Shown here in pieces: positions 1-11,655 of a DNA stretch of 64,000 nucleotides. The DNA is from Pomacea canaliculata (lineage: Eukaryota; Mollusca; Gastropoda; Architaenioglossa; Ampullariidae). The stretch spans positions 3,778,717 through 3,842,716 of the forward strand of contig NC_037597.1 in assembly GCF_003073045.1 (NCBI RefSeq), written 5' to 3'. The translations under genes were made by a program, and so were the position numbers. Numbering within the stretch: the first letter of the stretch is position 1; the number at the start of each line of letters is the position of its first letter. The notes beneath the pieces were generated by a model that was given only the letters and a program-made list of their open reading frames with translations, was not told the origin of the DNA and ran no database searches.

Positions 1-520
1 TGAAAAACGTTGCGTACTCGTCGCTGACGAAGGTTAGAAAGCAAATGGTGGTGTCGTTGTCGGCGTTGGTGGGAGATGTGTGTCCGTACAGAATGTGGCA
101 GTTGAGAAGGAGAAAAAAAGCTAAGATGGCGCCAACTACTGCTCCGGCAGTCTTGTCGTTGTTTAGTCTCAGAGGCCACAGGACTGCTGCGACCCGGTGA
201 AAGGTCATGGCCACTATCAGGGCTGCTGTCATGTGTCCTATTGAATAAGCTAAAAACACTTGAGCCTTACATAACAATTCATAGTTGAGGAAAATTTTAA
301 AGGCGTTTAAGAAAAAGAAAATTTTAATAAACCAAGAAGAAGTTAGGTCCAGTAATGCCAGACAGACGAAATATACGGAGAGAGAGGAGCCCGAGCTCCT
401 GACCAGTCGGTACTCGATGAGTAAGATCATGATGTTCCCGAAGGTTCCAGAAAGCACAGTGATTGGAATTCTGATCTTCCACACCAGCAATGAAGCTGCA
501 TGTAATGTAGTCGAATCCAT
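1..520 (-). CDS. Receptor A: class A GPCR, 3' part beyond window
   Basis: Reading the minus strand from an ATG at 520 gives 173 codons open to the window edge, covering TM1 to the second extracellular loop of an intronless rhodopsin-class receptor. Seen: GTFGN in TM1 (N29, the 1.50 position), D58 in TM2, C84 before TM3, TFHRV at the end of TM3 (R109 in place of the DRY arginine), WPL in loop 2, and a loop-2 Cys in TTICFL. It is the most diverged of the five local receptors. The WCDP motif of TM2 is replaced by WFIK, and intracellular loop 2 is about three residues shorter. TM5-7 lie outside the window. As a member of this family it should be a plasma-membrane receptor signalling through G proteins; ligand unknown. 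Confidence 0.85.
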   Translation of the reverse strand, partial: MDSTTLHAASLLVWKIRIPITVLSGTFGNIMILLIEYRLVRSSGSSLSVYFVCLALLDLTSSWFIKIFFFLNAFKIFLNYELLCKAQVFLAYSIGHMTAALIVAMTFHRVAAVLWPLRLNNDKTAGAVVGAILAFFLLLNCHILYGHTSPTNADNDTTICFLTFVSDEYATFF

Positions 521-1028
521 AATCAAATGACTAAGGTCTTTGTCAGAAGTGATTTTACTTTCGATGGAACAGTGTCAGAAATTTTATACAGGCGTTTGTT
601 GGTATGTGAACAGGCAAAGTGAATGAAATTTTCGAGCAGACGAAGTCTATGGTCCTGGCATCTGCAGGATGAATTCATCCCGAAGGAAACGAATTTCCAA
701 GAAACAATTTTTGCTAAAGACTTCTGACCTTTTCTGTAAGCGGCTGTATGCAACCTCTGTGCTGGAGATTCTTTCACAAATATTTAGTCGACAGTTGTAC
801 CACCCCCATGTTTATAGACAGTTAAAATCTGTACCCGTAATGTATTATTACTAATATTATTCGGAAGTGAAATTTATTCTGATTTATTATTTTTATTTGT
901 AATGCTGTGTGTCTTAAGCAAAGAAAGACATTTTAGAAAAAACAATATCGTGTGCTACATGAAAATGTAAGCAGAATCCGTCAATATGAAGCCGTTACTA
1001 TTATGCACCATTTACACGCCTACACGCG

Positions 1029-1058
<30 letters not shown>
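1029..1058. repeat. (TG)n microsatellite
   Basis: A short TG dinucleotide run lies 5' of receptor A. Apart from it and the CA tract, 521-1454 holds only AT-rich 5' flank of receptor A. Part of that flank is repeated 5' of the relic at 1455-1572 (a shared CCGTCAATATGAAG near 980 and 2070). Confidence 0.9.
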
Positions 1059-1061
<3 letters not shown>

Positions 1062-1244
1062 CGTGTCGCAATCGCAAATATGATTTGTTAAAAAGATATG
1101 CGAGTAAGTAAATTATTTGTGTAAACAATACTATCATTAGATCGGAAATTATTTTACAAATTTTTGCGAATTTTTTTATAATACGCTTTTTTAAAAAATG
1201 CCATACATTTTGCATTCATTTTACCCACGTACGGACTCGCGCAT

Positions 1245-1352
<108 letters not shown>

Positions 1353-1454
1353 TTGTGTTTTACTTCATTTTATTTAATAAAAATATTTAATGCATGATGA
1401 AGGTTTTAGAGATTCAATACACAAACTCAGTAGTTACAACCGACCGATCCATAC

Positions 1455-1572
1455 CACGTGACCATTCCACATAAGTAAGATCATGTTCCCGATCGTTCCC
1501 GAACTTACTACAGCGATGGAAGCTTCGATTTTCCAGACTTGCAATGACATTCACGACTGTAGTTGAGTCCAT
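1455..1572 (-). pseudogene. Relic of a GPCR 5' end
   Basis: On the minus strand this matches the first 35 or so codons of receptor A: an MDSTT start, then a shifted frame in which SGTIGNMILL can be read, like SGTFGNIMIL. The frame is broken at least twice and similarity ends in TM1. The 5' flank (1573-2100) also resembles that of receptor A. It is a truncated tandem duplicate of a host receptor gene. Confidence 0.7.
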
Positions 1573-2439
1573 CGGCAAATGATTTAAGTCTTTGTCAAAA
1601 TTTACTTTAGAGGAATATACTTTTAATGAGTTTATGTAGTTATTCGTTGGTTTGTGTTCTAGTCTTCTTCTAGTCTTCAGTGACTAAACAAAGGACACAA
1701 GATTTCGCCAGATGTTGTGATCTTTTCTGTTTTCTCAATCTCGAAGTGGATGTTTTTAATGTTGACGTCTGTTTGGAAACGAGTCTGAAAGACAACTTTA
1801 CTAATAACCTTTATCTAGTCTTTTTGAAGGCGATTCCTTGTCTACTTTCATTTTAATTATTCCATTTATTGTTTGACTGTATTTCAACTCAATGGGCTTT
1901 ATTTTCTTGACCAGCAACCTAATAATAATTAAATATTAATAAGGGGCTTGAAAAACTCTTTAATTATTTGTGTCACTATCTTGAAGTACTTACCAAATCT
2001 GCTTAGAAGAATATTCTTTAACAAATAAAGCAAGTGAAAAAACAAGATGTTTCATGAAGAATGTCGAGTCCGTCAATATGAAGATATCACAAAACAACAT
2101 TTGTATGTGATTGCACGTGAAAATGTTTACTTGGGTTGGAAATTTCTGTGCCGGTCACATGCATGCTGAAACTGAATAACGAACGGAAGAATTTTTGCTT
2201 TAAAGTTAGTTATAGTGAACGACGAAGAAGAAGAAGGAGTGAACGACGAAGTTAGTTATTACAGCAGCAGATTAGATGCGTTAAATTTTGTCTGTTTATT
2301 TTAACTGATATAAAAATGTTATCTTTCTCTGGGTCCAGTATTTGAAATTTCCTGCCCGAATAAGAAAAGAGTGTAGTGGGCACTTCTCTATCATATCTGT
2401 ACCATAAGAAGGTATTCAATATTGTGTGACATCAGGGAC
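1573..2439. other. Intergenic, no gene seen
   Basis: AT-rich sequence. It contains diverged flank similarity to the 5' side of receptor A and a short GAAGAA-rich stretch near 2230. No coding signal is seen. Confidence 0.5.
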
Positions 2440-2700
2440 TAAGGAATGTGCTCCGGTCGTTCGACGTTGAAGATCTGGTAGGCACCATCAAGGCACTCTA
2501 CAAAGGTTACAGGAGCGGAGTACTCTCCAGCATCCAGGTGGGTGTAAGCACGACAGTGACTGTAAGCCAGGGATGACCACTCTCCCCAGTGCTGTTCAAC
2601 ATCTGTCTGCAGAAAAATCATGCAAGATGCACTCCAGGACCACACTACTTCTATGTCAATCGAAGTAAAGCCTCTTAGTAACATTCGGGAGAATCCTCCA
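2440..2700 (+). mobile_element. LINE reverse-transcriptase fragment
   Basis: Reading through breaks, the plus strand gives GTIKALYKGY, then a piece like the QG-PLSPVLFNI motif of non-LTR reverse transcriptases, then KIMQDALQDHTTSMSI and PLSNIR. The last part corresponds to the segment before the FADD box in RTE/jockey-like LINEs. The catalytic FADD itself is missing, and there are in-frame stops. It is a dead 5'- and 3'-truncated piece. The same kind of LINE recurs near 6.6, 29, 46.5 and 59.1 kb. Confidence 0.75.
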
Positions 2701-2796
2701 CTTTTGACTTACTCCGCCGTTTGTGGCACTGGTCCTCCGTACTTCTCCGAGGTCCCATCTGTACACCCACACGACTTCTTCGCTCATCTACTTAAG

Positions 2797-3440
2797 CATG
2801 TAACTGTGCTGTAACATATTGTCTCGGGGACAATGGGTCAAGATTCCTCCCTGTGTGTCCCTCGGCTGTCGATGACTACCTCTGTGAACTTGTGACCCCA
2901 CAACATTGTTAACAATGAGATTTCATCGACTTTCTTTGTTCCCGTGCGCCATCGATGTGAGCTACCCGGGATGCTGGTACACTGTTATTTTCCATTGCTC
3001 AATGTCAATTATATTCCGAGTATACCACTAGCGATTTAAAAAAGTAGGGAAACTGAAAAGTTTTACCTATTCGCTTTAGTTTTTACTTCTAGTTAAGATG
3101 CAATGGTAAGAAAGCATCGCCCTTTGATCTCATTTTTACTAAAAATTGTTAAATGGACTGTCACAGACAAACTTGAGTGTTTGACAGGAACCCAGGCTAT
3201 AGAAATATTTGTAGGTGAAGTCACACAAATCTTTGATCGTTAACCTTTCGTCTTTTCAAGGAGCTGTTGTCTGGGAAATGGCTATACAGCACTTGCTTTG
3301 TCACATCGTAATCGTTCAAAATTTTATTAATCTTTTCTGAGCATAACAAAACAATTGCGATATTTTTTTCGATCTCAGCATGAACCTATATAATAGTCAT
3401 TAATCAGGAAATTACGTGGTTTGTTATTGTCGCCGATAAA
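2797..3440. repeat. Segmental duplication, copy 1
   Basis: The first 330 bases or so (GCATGTAACTGTGCTGTAA through GTTAAGATGCAA) are nearly identical to 9717-10045 in direct orientation. Weaker similarity resumes at about 3226-3440 against 10301-10535. No coding frame or terminal inverted repeats are visible. The two copies flank receptor B. Confidence 0.85.
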
Positions 3441-4801
3441 ATTCTTATAGGCTCAGCACTGCCGAACATATACAATGGCTAAAGATTGGAAACCTCTGGC
3501 AGGAACACTCATCGACCAGGCATCGTGGATGGTATCGTCCAGACGAGAGGTACCCTGGGTATGTCGTCCATCAGGCGAAAGTTTATCTTCTTGCTAGGTT
3601 GTCCGTCCAGTCCTTCCAAACACTAAGGAGGTTTTTGCATATCTCCAAAGTGGACTTCAACCGGCGCAAGCTGCCATCTCTCATCTTGGCTACCAGATGT
3701 CGTCACGTGGTCTACACAGGTGTCTGAGCCCGGATGTTGTCAACTCCTGCATCAACTCATATTTGCATACTTTTTGCAAACTTGGAAACTCGTGGAAGTG
3801 GTAGAACGGCATAGCCACTGAGTTTGCTTATGTCCTTATTAATGAATATTTTATAGACTGTGTGTGTTGAAATAGATATTTATATAATACTTCTAAAACA
3901 TGATAAGTATTTTTACATCGCATCAAGTAAAAGATCAACGTGCGGAATTTACAAAGCTTATTAAAAAAGACGAGAAATTAGGAAAGAATGAAATCAATAA
4001 AAATTTCTTTTTACGAAAATTGATGTAAATTTGTCTTTGTTAGAAATGTTAAGGGTGAATAAAAGTCAATGAAAAATTCTTTTCTCGAGAAATGGCCGCC
4101 GACGTTTTTTTTTTATATTCATTTTCGCCAGAAAGAAATGTGTATGTAAGACAAACCCCTTACCATCGATAAATGTCATAACTAATTTACAAAATAACAT
4201 TATTTCTTTTTTCAATTTGTAATTTTTAAGATCATCTTTGCGTTTTAAAAATAATTATTTCTATAAATTTTATGTCATTACCTTAAAGTTCGAGTGAAAA
4301 TTATTATTTTTTTAAACATCTTTCTTTAAAGGCGTGGTTTTCAAATTAGGGGAGAAATTTCGACATTTTTGTTTTTCAGCTGATCTATTTCCTCTTTTCG
4401 TTTTGGATTATTTCTTGAAACCGGTTGTCTGTAAATATTCACAAGAGAAATAGGCAGATAATTATGTTTAAACTCCGATATAATCCGATGGAGTGTACAT
4501 AATTTTAAAGGTTAGAATATTGCTTCAATAAAAAAAAATTCTAAGAAAAATGTTCCAGCGAGTATTTAGACAGCACATTGAAGAAAAGACCATTTACTAA
4601 TACTAAGTTCCCCTGTAGAGCTATGTTTAGCAAGAGCACTGAATACAAAAAGCTCCAAAAGAAAATAAAATGGAGTCCATACCTAACATTTAAAAATATA
4701 TAAGAAATATCAGGAGAAATAGACATAAATTATTCAGAATTCGATTTATAAACAGAGCATGATTTAAATGAGCAGGGAGCACCAATCTGAGTGTCTCTGA
4801 A
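3441..4801. other. Intergenic; unexplained GC-richer island 3455-3790
   Basis: 3455-3790 is clearly richer in GC than its surroundings and can be read in several short frames, but none is convincing as a host gene. It may be an old mobile-element piece. The rest is AT-rich 5' flank of receptor B with no recognisable feature. Confidence 0.4.
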
Positions 4802-5854
4802 ATGTCTTGGAACGAGACACTTACACTGGATGGTGTGATTGATCCGTTGAAACTTCACCAAGCCTCCATGTACATCTGGAGAATCGGAGTTCCCTTAACT
4901 CTGCTTCTCGGAACTTTCGGGAACCTCATGATCCTCGTGATCCAAAGCAAACTAACTGATGTCAAGGGGTCAAGTTTATCTGTATTCTTCACCTGTTTGG
5001 CTGTTTCTGACCTCACAACCTTGTGGTGTGATCCCATCATCTGGTTTTTCCAAACATTCAATTATTTCGTGGACTTCGATGGACTTTATAAAACGCGAGT
5101 GTTCGTAGCGTACACCTGCGCGCATGCGTCAGCCGCCATTTTGGTAGTCATGACTCTTCAACGAGCTGCTTCTATTCTGTGGCCTCTTCAGATCGGTGTT
5201 TACTGTACCAGAAAGTTCGCACAAGCTGTGATGGTTGCTTTGTTTACATTTTTCATTCTGTTAAATTCTCATCTGTTGTTTGGACACACGCTCCAAAACA
5301 AAGTTGGCAACGGGACATCTGAAACTTTCCTGAGCTACATCAGTGAAGAATACGAAGAGTTCTTTACGACTGTATACGGGTGGATAGACATGATCTTCTG
5401 CTCCATTCTACCCTTTAGTCTTCTGCTCATAGCCAACAGTGTTCTGATCCGGAAAGTCAGCTCGTCTCTTCGACAGACTCAGCAGAAACTCACTGCCGGC
5501 AACTGCTCACAGTTACAAACTCGTCAAAAGAAGTCTTCGTCCATAACAGTTACTCTCATCGCTGTTTCCATCACTTTCGTCTTTTTGACTCTGCCGTTGT
5601 CGCTGTACATGACGTATATGAAGTTGTTCTCACAGGGAGCAGGCAGCGACAGCTCCATTGCTGCAGCCAACGAGTTAACTCTGGCGGTGACATATTTCTG
5701 TTACTTATGTAATAAATCAGTCAACTTTTACATCTATTGTCTAACGGGAAAGAAGTACAGGACAGAGTTTGCCAAGTTGTTCTGCAAAGAACATGAGAAA
5801 ATTCTGGAGCAAACGATGTCCTCTCGAGTTCCTTTTTCGTATTCAGAAAAGTAA
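4802..5854 (+). CDS. Receptor B: intronless class A GPCR, 350 aa
   Basis: A complete seven-helix receptor in one exon. Seen: an N-terminal glycosylation site (NET, residue 4), GTFGN in TM1 (N41), LAVSD in TM2 (D70), WCDP (76-79), LQRAA ending TM3 (R121), a long TM5 after FTTVYGW, a basic third loop (RQKKSSS), TLP in TM6 and VNFYIYCLTGKKYR at the end of TM7. The acidic residue of DRY and the proline of NPxxY are absent, as in its paralogues. Its amino end is about 12 residues longer than theirs. The TM3 cysteine is Y96 and the loop-2 cysteine is T175, so the usual disulfide cannot form. It is the only member on the plus strand. The ligand is not deducible; a chemosensory or peptide receptor is likely. 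Confidence 0.93.
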   Translation: MSWNETLTLDGVIDPLKLHQASMYIWRIGVPLTLLLGTFGNLMILVIQSKLTDVKGSSLSVFFTCLAVSDLTTLWCDPIIWFFQTFNYFVDFDGLYKTRVFVAYTCAHASAAILVVMTLQRAASILWPLQIGVYCTRKFAQAVMVALFTFFILLNSHLLFGHTLQNKVGNGTSETFLSYISEEYEEFFTTVYGWIDMIFCSILPFSLLLIANSVLIRKVSSSLRQTQQKLTAGNCSQLQTRQKKSSSITVTLIAVSITFVFLTLPLSLYMTYMKLFSQGAGSDSSIAAANELTLAVTYFCYLCNKSVNFYIYCLTGKKYRTEFAKLFCKEHEKILEQTMSSRVPFSYSEK

Positions 5855-6597
5855 GCTGGTCACTCTCAAAGACAAAACATGTTCTGTTAACTGCTCATAA
5901 CTTTCCATCGAGTTTTAATAGTGACTTATCAGCATTTATTAACTCCTGTAATGATACTGCATCAATATTTATATTTTTAATTTACGGAATATTGAGCTCG
6001 TCTTCTATCCAGAACTGATATGTTCAGACATCGTGGCTTTTGAACGACTTGAAGCACTGACAAAAATTAATGTATACTGTCCTCCAATCAAGTTTTATGA
6101 CTTTTATGCATTCTCTCTCACTCTGAATCTGATCATCATAGGTAGATATTGCTGTTTGTCCAATAGGATATGGGACTAACACATCTTCTTGTTACCTCAT
6201 TTATTAATTCTCGGAATGGACCAAACGTTAACTCACTATGATTTATTTTGCGAGTATTTCAAGACCTTGTATGCCTCTTATTTTAAAATTGTAAGTAATG
6301 AAACAGAGCCGCTGTCCCAAGCAAATGTTCTTACATTCTTAACATGTTTTGTAGGGAAAATATATCCATTTATGGTGATGGCTTAAAGAATAACACGCAC
6401 GCACACATACACATTTGCCGTGAATGAAATCTCTAGACTAGGCGGTCTTATAACCTGTCTGCTTTACTAGTAATTAAAAACAACTGTAACAAACTTCAAT
6501 GAAAATCCAATGATAAACGACAAATAAAGGTCTCAATAGTTTTCGCTTTCTACGCTGAATATTTACTCTTAACAATTTGGAGAACAGACGACCAATG
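5855..6597. other. 3' flank of receptor B, no gene seen
   Basis: AT-rich sequence without convincing coding signal or repeats. Confidence 0.5.
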
Positions 6598-6790
6598 AAT
6601 ATTTCAAGATATAGCACGAGCAAATGCTACAAGGGAAACCAGTCGAGTCCTCCACGTTTTCCTCTGTCCACCTTGGTGTCCTCCCCTCTGATGTTCCTTG
6701 GACAATGGACCTTAAGTGTCTTGATGTGTCACGTGGCCCAACCCGGCACGCGACTCGCGAATTACCTTTGGAAAGGTTTTGTAAAGTAAG
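6598..6790 (-). mobile_element. LINE 3'-end fragment (decayed)
   Basis: The minus strand, through shifts and stops, gives GHVTHQDT, then GGHQGGQRKTWRTRL. This resembles the carboxy-terminal GHVxRHDxL...GRRxGRQRKxWMDNIKEW region of RTE/jockey-like LINE proteins. It is short and strongly decayed. Confidence 0.5.
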
Positions 6791-6833
6791 TAAACCCTTT
6801 GAGAGTCCTAATATCACTGAACTTGAAGCATAA

Positions 6834-7854
6834 AAACTTTTAAAACGATCGTCTGTGCCAAAAGACTTCTACTGCAGTTCTTAAAAACTGGTCTTGTGTT
6901 AAATTCTGGTCATGTTGCTACTCACACTAACTCATGTGAGATATCGAGTGTGATTCCATCCAGAGCCTCTTGTCTGCGATGTTTCTGTTAAAACAGAAAG
7001 CTGACAGACCTGTTGTATTTTTGGAAAGACCATTACTGGTTTTTGTTTTCTTTTTGGTCGTTGCTGCATTGAGAGCACAGCGAGTACACAATACAAAGGT
7101 TAACACTTACTGTGGGTGAGGTTGTGGGTCAATGCTTTACTGGTATAAGCAAGTAAGACAAATTGATACAAAGATTTAAAGGACAAACGATTATTACATA
7201 TTTCAAGAGATTTCGCTTTCTACTCTATGGCTTAACTGTCACAATGGTAAGTATAGAAATCAGGCAAATGTAACTGCTAACATATTTCTCCACTGAGAAT
7301 ATTGCACAGTATTATCTTTCAATTAAACTCCTTAGTTTTTATTAATATTATTCTTTCTTCCAGAAATAATATGTGTTTTATCATCATCATTGAGGACTTC
7401 TTTAGTGTCACCTAGACAGTTTCATTATTACCACCATCATCAACAACAACAGCTGTGCAGTAGCAGTAGTAGCTGAGGTAGTAAGATATCTTCCATGATG
7501 CCATCATTGCGCTCTCCTCGCAGTCCTAACTCCACTTAACTTCAGCATAAACGATTTGTAATATAAACAACCGAAGCAATATTATAGAGCAAATATTTTT
7601 AAAATGATAGCAAGGATGTTAAGACACTTGAGAATGTTTCACATAGCTCGAGGGTGTGACAAAGTCTTAGTGTTTGCGGTTGCGGGTTCGTAGGTCAAGA
7701 GGTCAACTTCAGGGTAAAGGTAGATGTGTTGACGATCGTCCTAATGAAAAGAGGGACAATAATGTTAAAAGTTTATACGGTGTGTGTTTGTGTGTGGGAT
7801 TCTGGCTTGTCTCCCCACTCTAGTCTTGGTCGACACAGAACTCTCCTCCACCAG
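6834..7854. other. Intergenic, no gene seen
   Basis: Holds short CAT/CAA-rich simple sequence near 7383-7455; otherwise nothing recognisable. Confidence 0.4.
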
Positions 7855-8095
7855 GAGGAGCAACTGCTTTTGTGTGGATGAGCCATTCCCCAGCACACAC
7901 CAACATTGGCGCAACACTGGCGATTCATTTATGCCAGTATTAGTGTTTCCTTGGTTAAAATATTGCCCCGGGGTTGGCCCAAAATTAGCTAAATCCTGGT
8001 CGTATCTCGCAATGCATTGCCCGTCTTGGCCCAAGATTGATTCAATATTGGCCCAACCCTGGCTATATCCTGAGGTTTCATTGGCGCCCATGTGA
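7855..8095. repeat. TTGGCCCAA-word repeat
   Basis: Words of the type TTGGCCCAA, ATTGGCGCAACACTGGC and ATTGGCCCAACCCTGGC recur at irregular spacing. About 100-codon frames are open on both strands, but their composition is that of the repeat, not of a protein. Such word-rich blocks are common in marine invertebrate genomes, often inside non-autonomous DNA transposons. No terminal repeats could be fixed here. Confidence 0.4.
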
Positions 8096-9716
8096 CACCC
8101 ATCTTGCCCTCAGCTTCTAAATAACTTTGTGGTAGACTGGCTACTAAAAACTTACCTTATTTCACATGTTATCACTACATCGTCATTAGAAATAGATTAA
8201 CACTAGCAATTCTCGCGAGGTTTTTTTTACACACAAAAAGCACCAAAAAGAAGGTAAGAAATATTTTTTCTCTATTACAATCGACAATCCATAATTGTCA
8301 TATTCTGATGTCTTAACCAGAGTAAATCAGAATAGTAACCTTGTTTACTTCCGTATAAAATATAATCCTTGAATGTAGGCTTTACAGTTTCAAAAAAGCA
8401 AATCAAACAGAACAAAATTGAAGGAAAAATTGAACTTGATACTTGTTGTAAAAGTCCTTTACAATAAATTATCTTTACTGCCAAACAACACGGTTTAGTT
8501 CAAACAGATGCTTCAGTAGACAATGAAAGGCTGTCCATTCTCTAAAACTGCTGATGTTCAAAGCTTGAAATTAACAGTTTCAGTTAGCAATAGCCTTATA
8601 TACATACAGATCTCATAGACTAATTGATGACTTGTGAATATTTCCCCAACTCGCCAAAACTTAATGAGATAATATCATAAGATAAATACTAACAAAAGTC
8701 ACTCCCTACTCTTGACAATTTTTGTCGATTCTTATTCTTATTCTATTCGCTGAAGTAAGTGGCGGTTTGGAGAGACACCAGGCCGTCGATTTGTTACATA
8801 GGCCAGAGGGCACTTGGACAAAGATGAGAAGACATCAGTAGATGAATGACACTGACAATAATTCAAAATCTATAACACTGCTTAATTAATGTTACAACAA
8901 CAATTAAACACAAACTTCTAGTCTCGAACCATACATCTACATTCTGAAATCTTTCTTTAAGAAGCTGAAGTCCTCCCTCTGCTCACCTTTCAACTGTCCT
9001 CAACGTTTCTGCCCTCGCTACATCTTTGTCTCTGGGAAGTTTGTAGGTAAAACGAGAGCGAACCACGTGTATCATTTGCTTTTATCTACCGTGCATTGGT
9101 TAGTTGGATTTGTCCTACTCAACTAATTGATGAGTGACCATTGGTCAACCCTTAAATGGATAGGATCATCCCGCCTCCGTGATATTAAAATATTGGCCCT
9201 CGTTATTTGGTTTGTGAGTAAAAGAGCTCGTGTGTGTGTGTGTGAGAGAGAGAGAGATTTTTGTTGTTTACTTTGGGAAGCCAGCATACCTGTTTTAACT
9301 GTAATATAAATTTAATATCATATAAATAAGATGTATAAGAGACAGGTGTAGTTTATGTATTGAAGGAAACAACGTGCAAATGTCAGAATGAATTTGAGTG
9401 TTGGGTGCATGTGAATATCTAGGATACACTGTACCCAGTTGATGCAGTCTTCATGCGCATGTCTTCCGTGCAGCTGCCATTTGCAGAACTAGAACCGCAA
9501 CTGCACCACTCACATCAAAGAAGTTCATGTGTCCATTTTCTTGTGTAAGCATGTCATTTCCAAAAGTCTCCCTAACACTACTCATTTGAAGAGTTGTAAG
9601 GGACCGAGCGTCTTCGTTTGTCGATGGCATCCGTTTACTTGACAAAAGAACTTATGGTATTTTTTAAAATTAATTTCTCAAACATAGTCGACAATGTGTT
9701 CGGTAAAGAATGCCAC
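8096..9716. other. Intergenic, no gene seen
   Basis: AT-rich sequence with a short TG/GA microsatellite at about 9230-9258. The open frames are short and unremarkable. Confidence 0.45.
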
Positions 9717-10535
9717 TCAAGGCATGTAACTGTGCTGTAATATATTGTCTCGGGGACAATGGGTCAAGATTCATCCCTGTGTGTCCCTCGGCTGTCGATG
9801 ACTACCTCTGTGAACTTGTGACCCCACAACATTGTTAACAATGAGGATTCATCGACTTTCTTTGTTCCCGTGCGCCATCGATGTGTGCTTCGCATGAAGC
9901 TACTACACTGTTATTTTCCATTGCTCAATATCAATTATATTCCGAGTACACAACTAGCGATTAAAAAAAAAGAAATAGAGAGACTGAAGCTTTGACCTAC
10001 TCGCTTTACTTGTAGTTAAGATGCAAGGGTGGCAAAGCATCACACGCACCGTGTAGTGAGATTGTCAATAGAACTCCACAGAACTTCCAGAGGAGGCAGA
10101 TGCTTGTGTTACCATCGGACATTCCAGAGACAGAAACCTGGATATTCCTCAAAGACTTCAACAGTCCATCATGACAGTGGTCAGTCAAATTTGATGAACA
10201 CTTTGATCGGTTATGTCAATTTTATTTTTATTTTAAATGTTTAAGTGTTAAAGACCAGAGATTGGGAAGAATCTGGACTAAAAAAATATTTATAACTAAA
10301 GTCGCACAGATCTTTGTTCTTTAACCTCCATCTCATTTCAAGGAACTGCTGTCGGGGGAAATCGCTCTAAAGGAATTTGTCTCATCGTCATCGTTAATCA
10401 TTAAAGAATTCTTTTCATCGTTTCTGAACATAGCAAATCTGCCGTATTCTTTCGATAATAATATAAACTATGTAATCATATCCCTCAGAAATCAGGAAAT
10501 TACTTGAATTTGCTTTGTTGTCGACAATTTCAATT
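9717..10535. repeat. Segmental duplication, copy 2
   Basis: Direct repeat of 2797-3440: near identical over 9717-10045, diverged in the middle, similar again over 10301-10535. Together the copies bracket receptor B. Confidence 0.85.
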
Positions 10536-11162
10536 TCTTTTATAGGGAGGAAAATATTGTAGTCAGACAAGAGAAGATGCAGTCCTGTTGTGTTGTTTAC
10601 ATCTAGAAGTTAAAGCAGTATATTCGTCGAAAACCACAAGGAAAAAAATTAATAAAAACGTGAAACAAACCAAAAAGATTCACACAAAGATGTTTTCCCT
10701 ATTTAAAGTTTACTGTATAAATTATTATACATTTTTTACAAACTCCTTAATACTAGAAAATTCTAAGTAATCAGTTAGACTAGACTTTCTTCACAAATAT
10801 TTACGCTTCTCCTGAGTGATTTCGACTGTCAAACAAACATGTTTCTCAAAGTCTGATGACAGAAAGGTTACTTACAGACATCTACTACTGGTCCTGTAGT
10901 TATTTTAAGTAGCACAAGTCTTACATCCTTACATACACCACAGCACTGTCTTTCGCATTTTCCGTTGCACGTGATAACCTGCTCTCATGTCGCCATTAAT
11001 GGGTTTAATAAACTCGAAAATCGGTGAGTTTGGAGATGATTTATCTGGCTGGCTAGCCTGCATGTAAATGGATAAATAAATTGATCAGTTGGTGTATTAT
11101 CTAAGCAATATTTTTATTACACAAAGTGGAAATACTGAGCCCAACAAAGAAATAATAAAAAC
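10536..11162. other. Intergenic, no gene seen
   Basis: AT-rich, no feature recognised. Confidence 0.45.
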
Positions 11163-11320
11163 GACGAGGACGATAATGATTGTTGATGATGGATGATGAT
11201 GATGGATGGATAATGATGATCATGGATGATACATGGGTGATGGATGGATTATGGATGGATGGTGGATGATGATGGTGAGGAGGAGTAGGAAGAGGAGGAG
11301 GAGTGCGTACAACACCTCAG
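11163..11320. repeat. GAT/GGAT/GGA low-complexity tract
   Basis: Imperfect GAT and GGAT units grading into GGA units. Simple sequence. Confidence 0.9.
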
Positions 11321-11344
11321 AAACATTCATCTTTAATAATTTTA

Positions 11345-11655
11345 AACAATGATTATTGTGGGACTCGGCTTTCCTCAGTCCGGTAGCGGGGTGAGCGACC
11401 CCAGTTTGTGTGCAGGTGGCGGATAGAATGGCCCCCAGATATGGAGGTTAGCTGAGAGATAAGCTTAGTTCCATCTGGACGAATAAACAGTCGCGGACCA
11501 ACGGGTGTTCCTACCAGGACGGAGTGAAGGAGCCGGTGGCAGTGCCACCCACAGTAGGAAATACTCCGTGTGTAGGACAAGTCCACCACCCAATAAATAC
11601 CCGCGTTATAAGCTTTGGCTCTGGGGTGGGATTCCAGCAAATCTCCTAATGTCAT
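11345..11655 (-). other. GC-richer block with an open 100-codon frame, origin unknown
   Basis: The minus strand is open for 100 codons from 11655, and the block is richer in GC than its flanks. The translation (GDLLESHPRAKAYNAG at the start) has no domain, signal or membrane segment I recognise. It directly follows simple sequence, so a repeat-derived segment is more likely than a gene. Confidence 0.3.

Noticed and set aside
7765-8095. Frames of 103-108 codons on both strands
   Set aside because: Open on opposite strands over word repeats; no domain and no coding bias visible.
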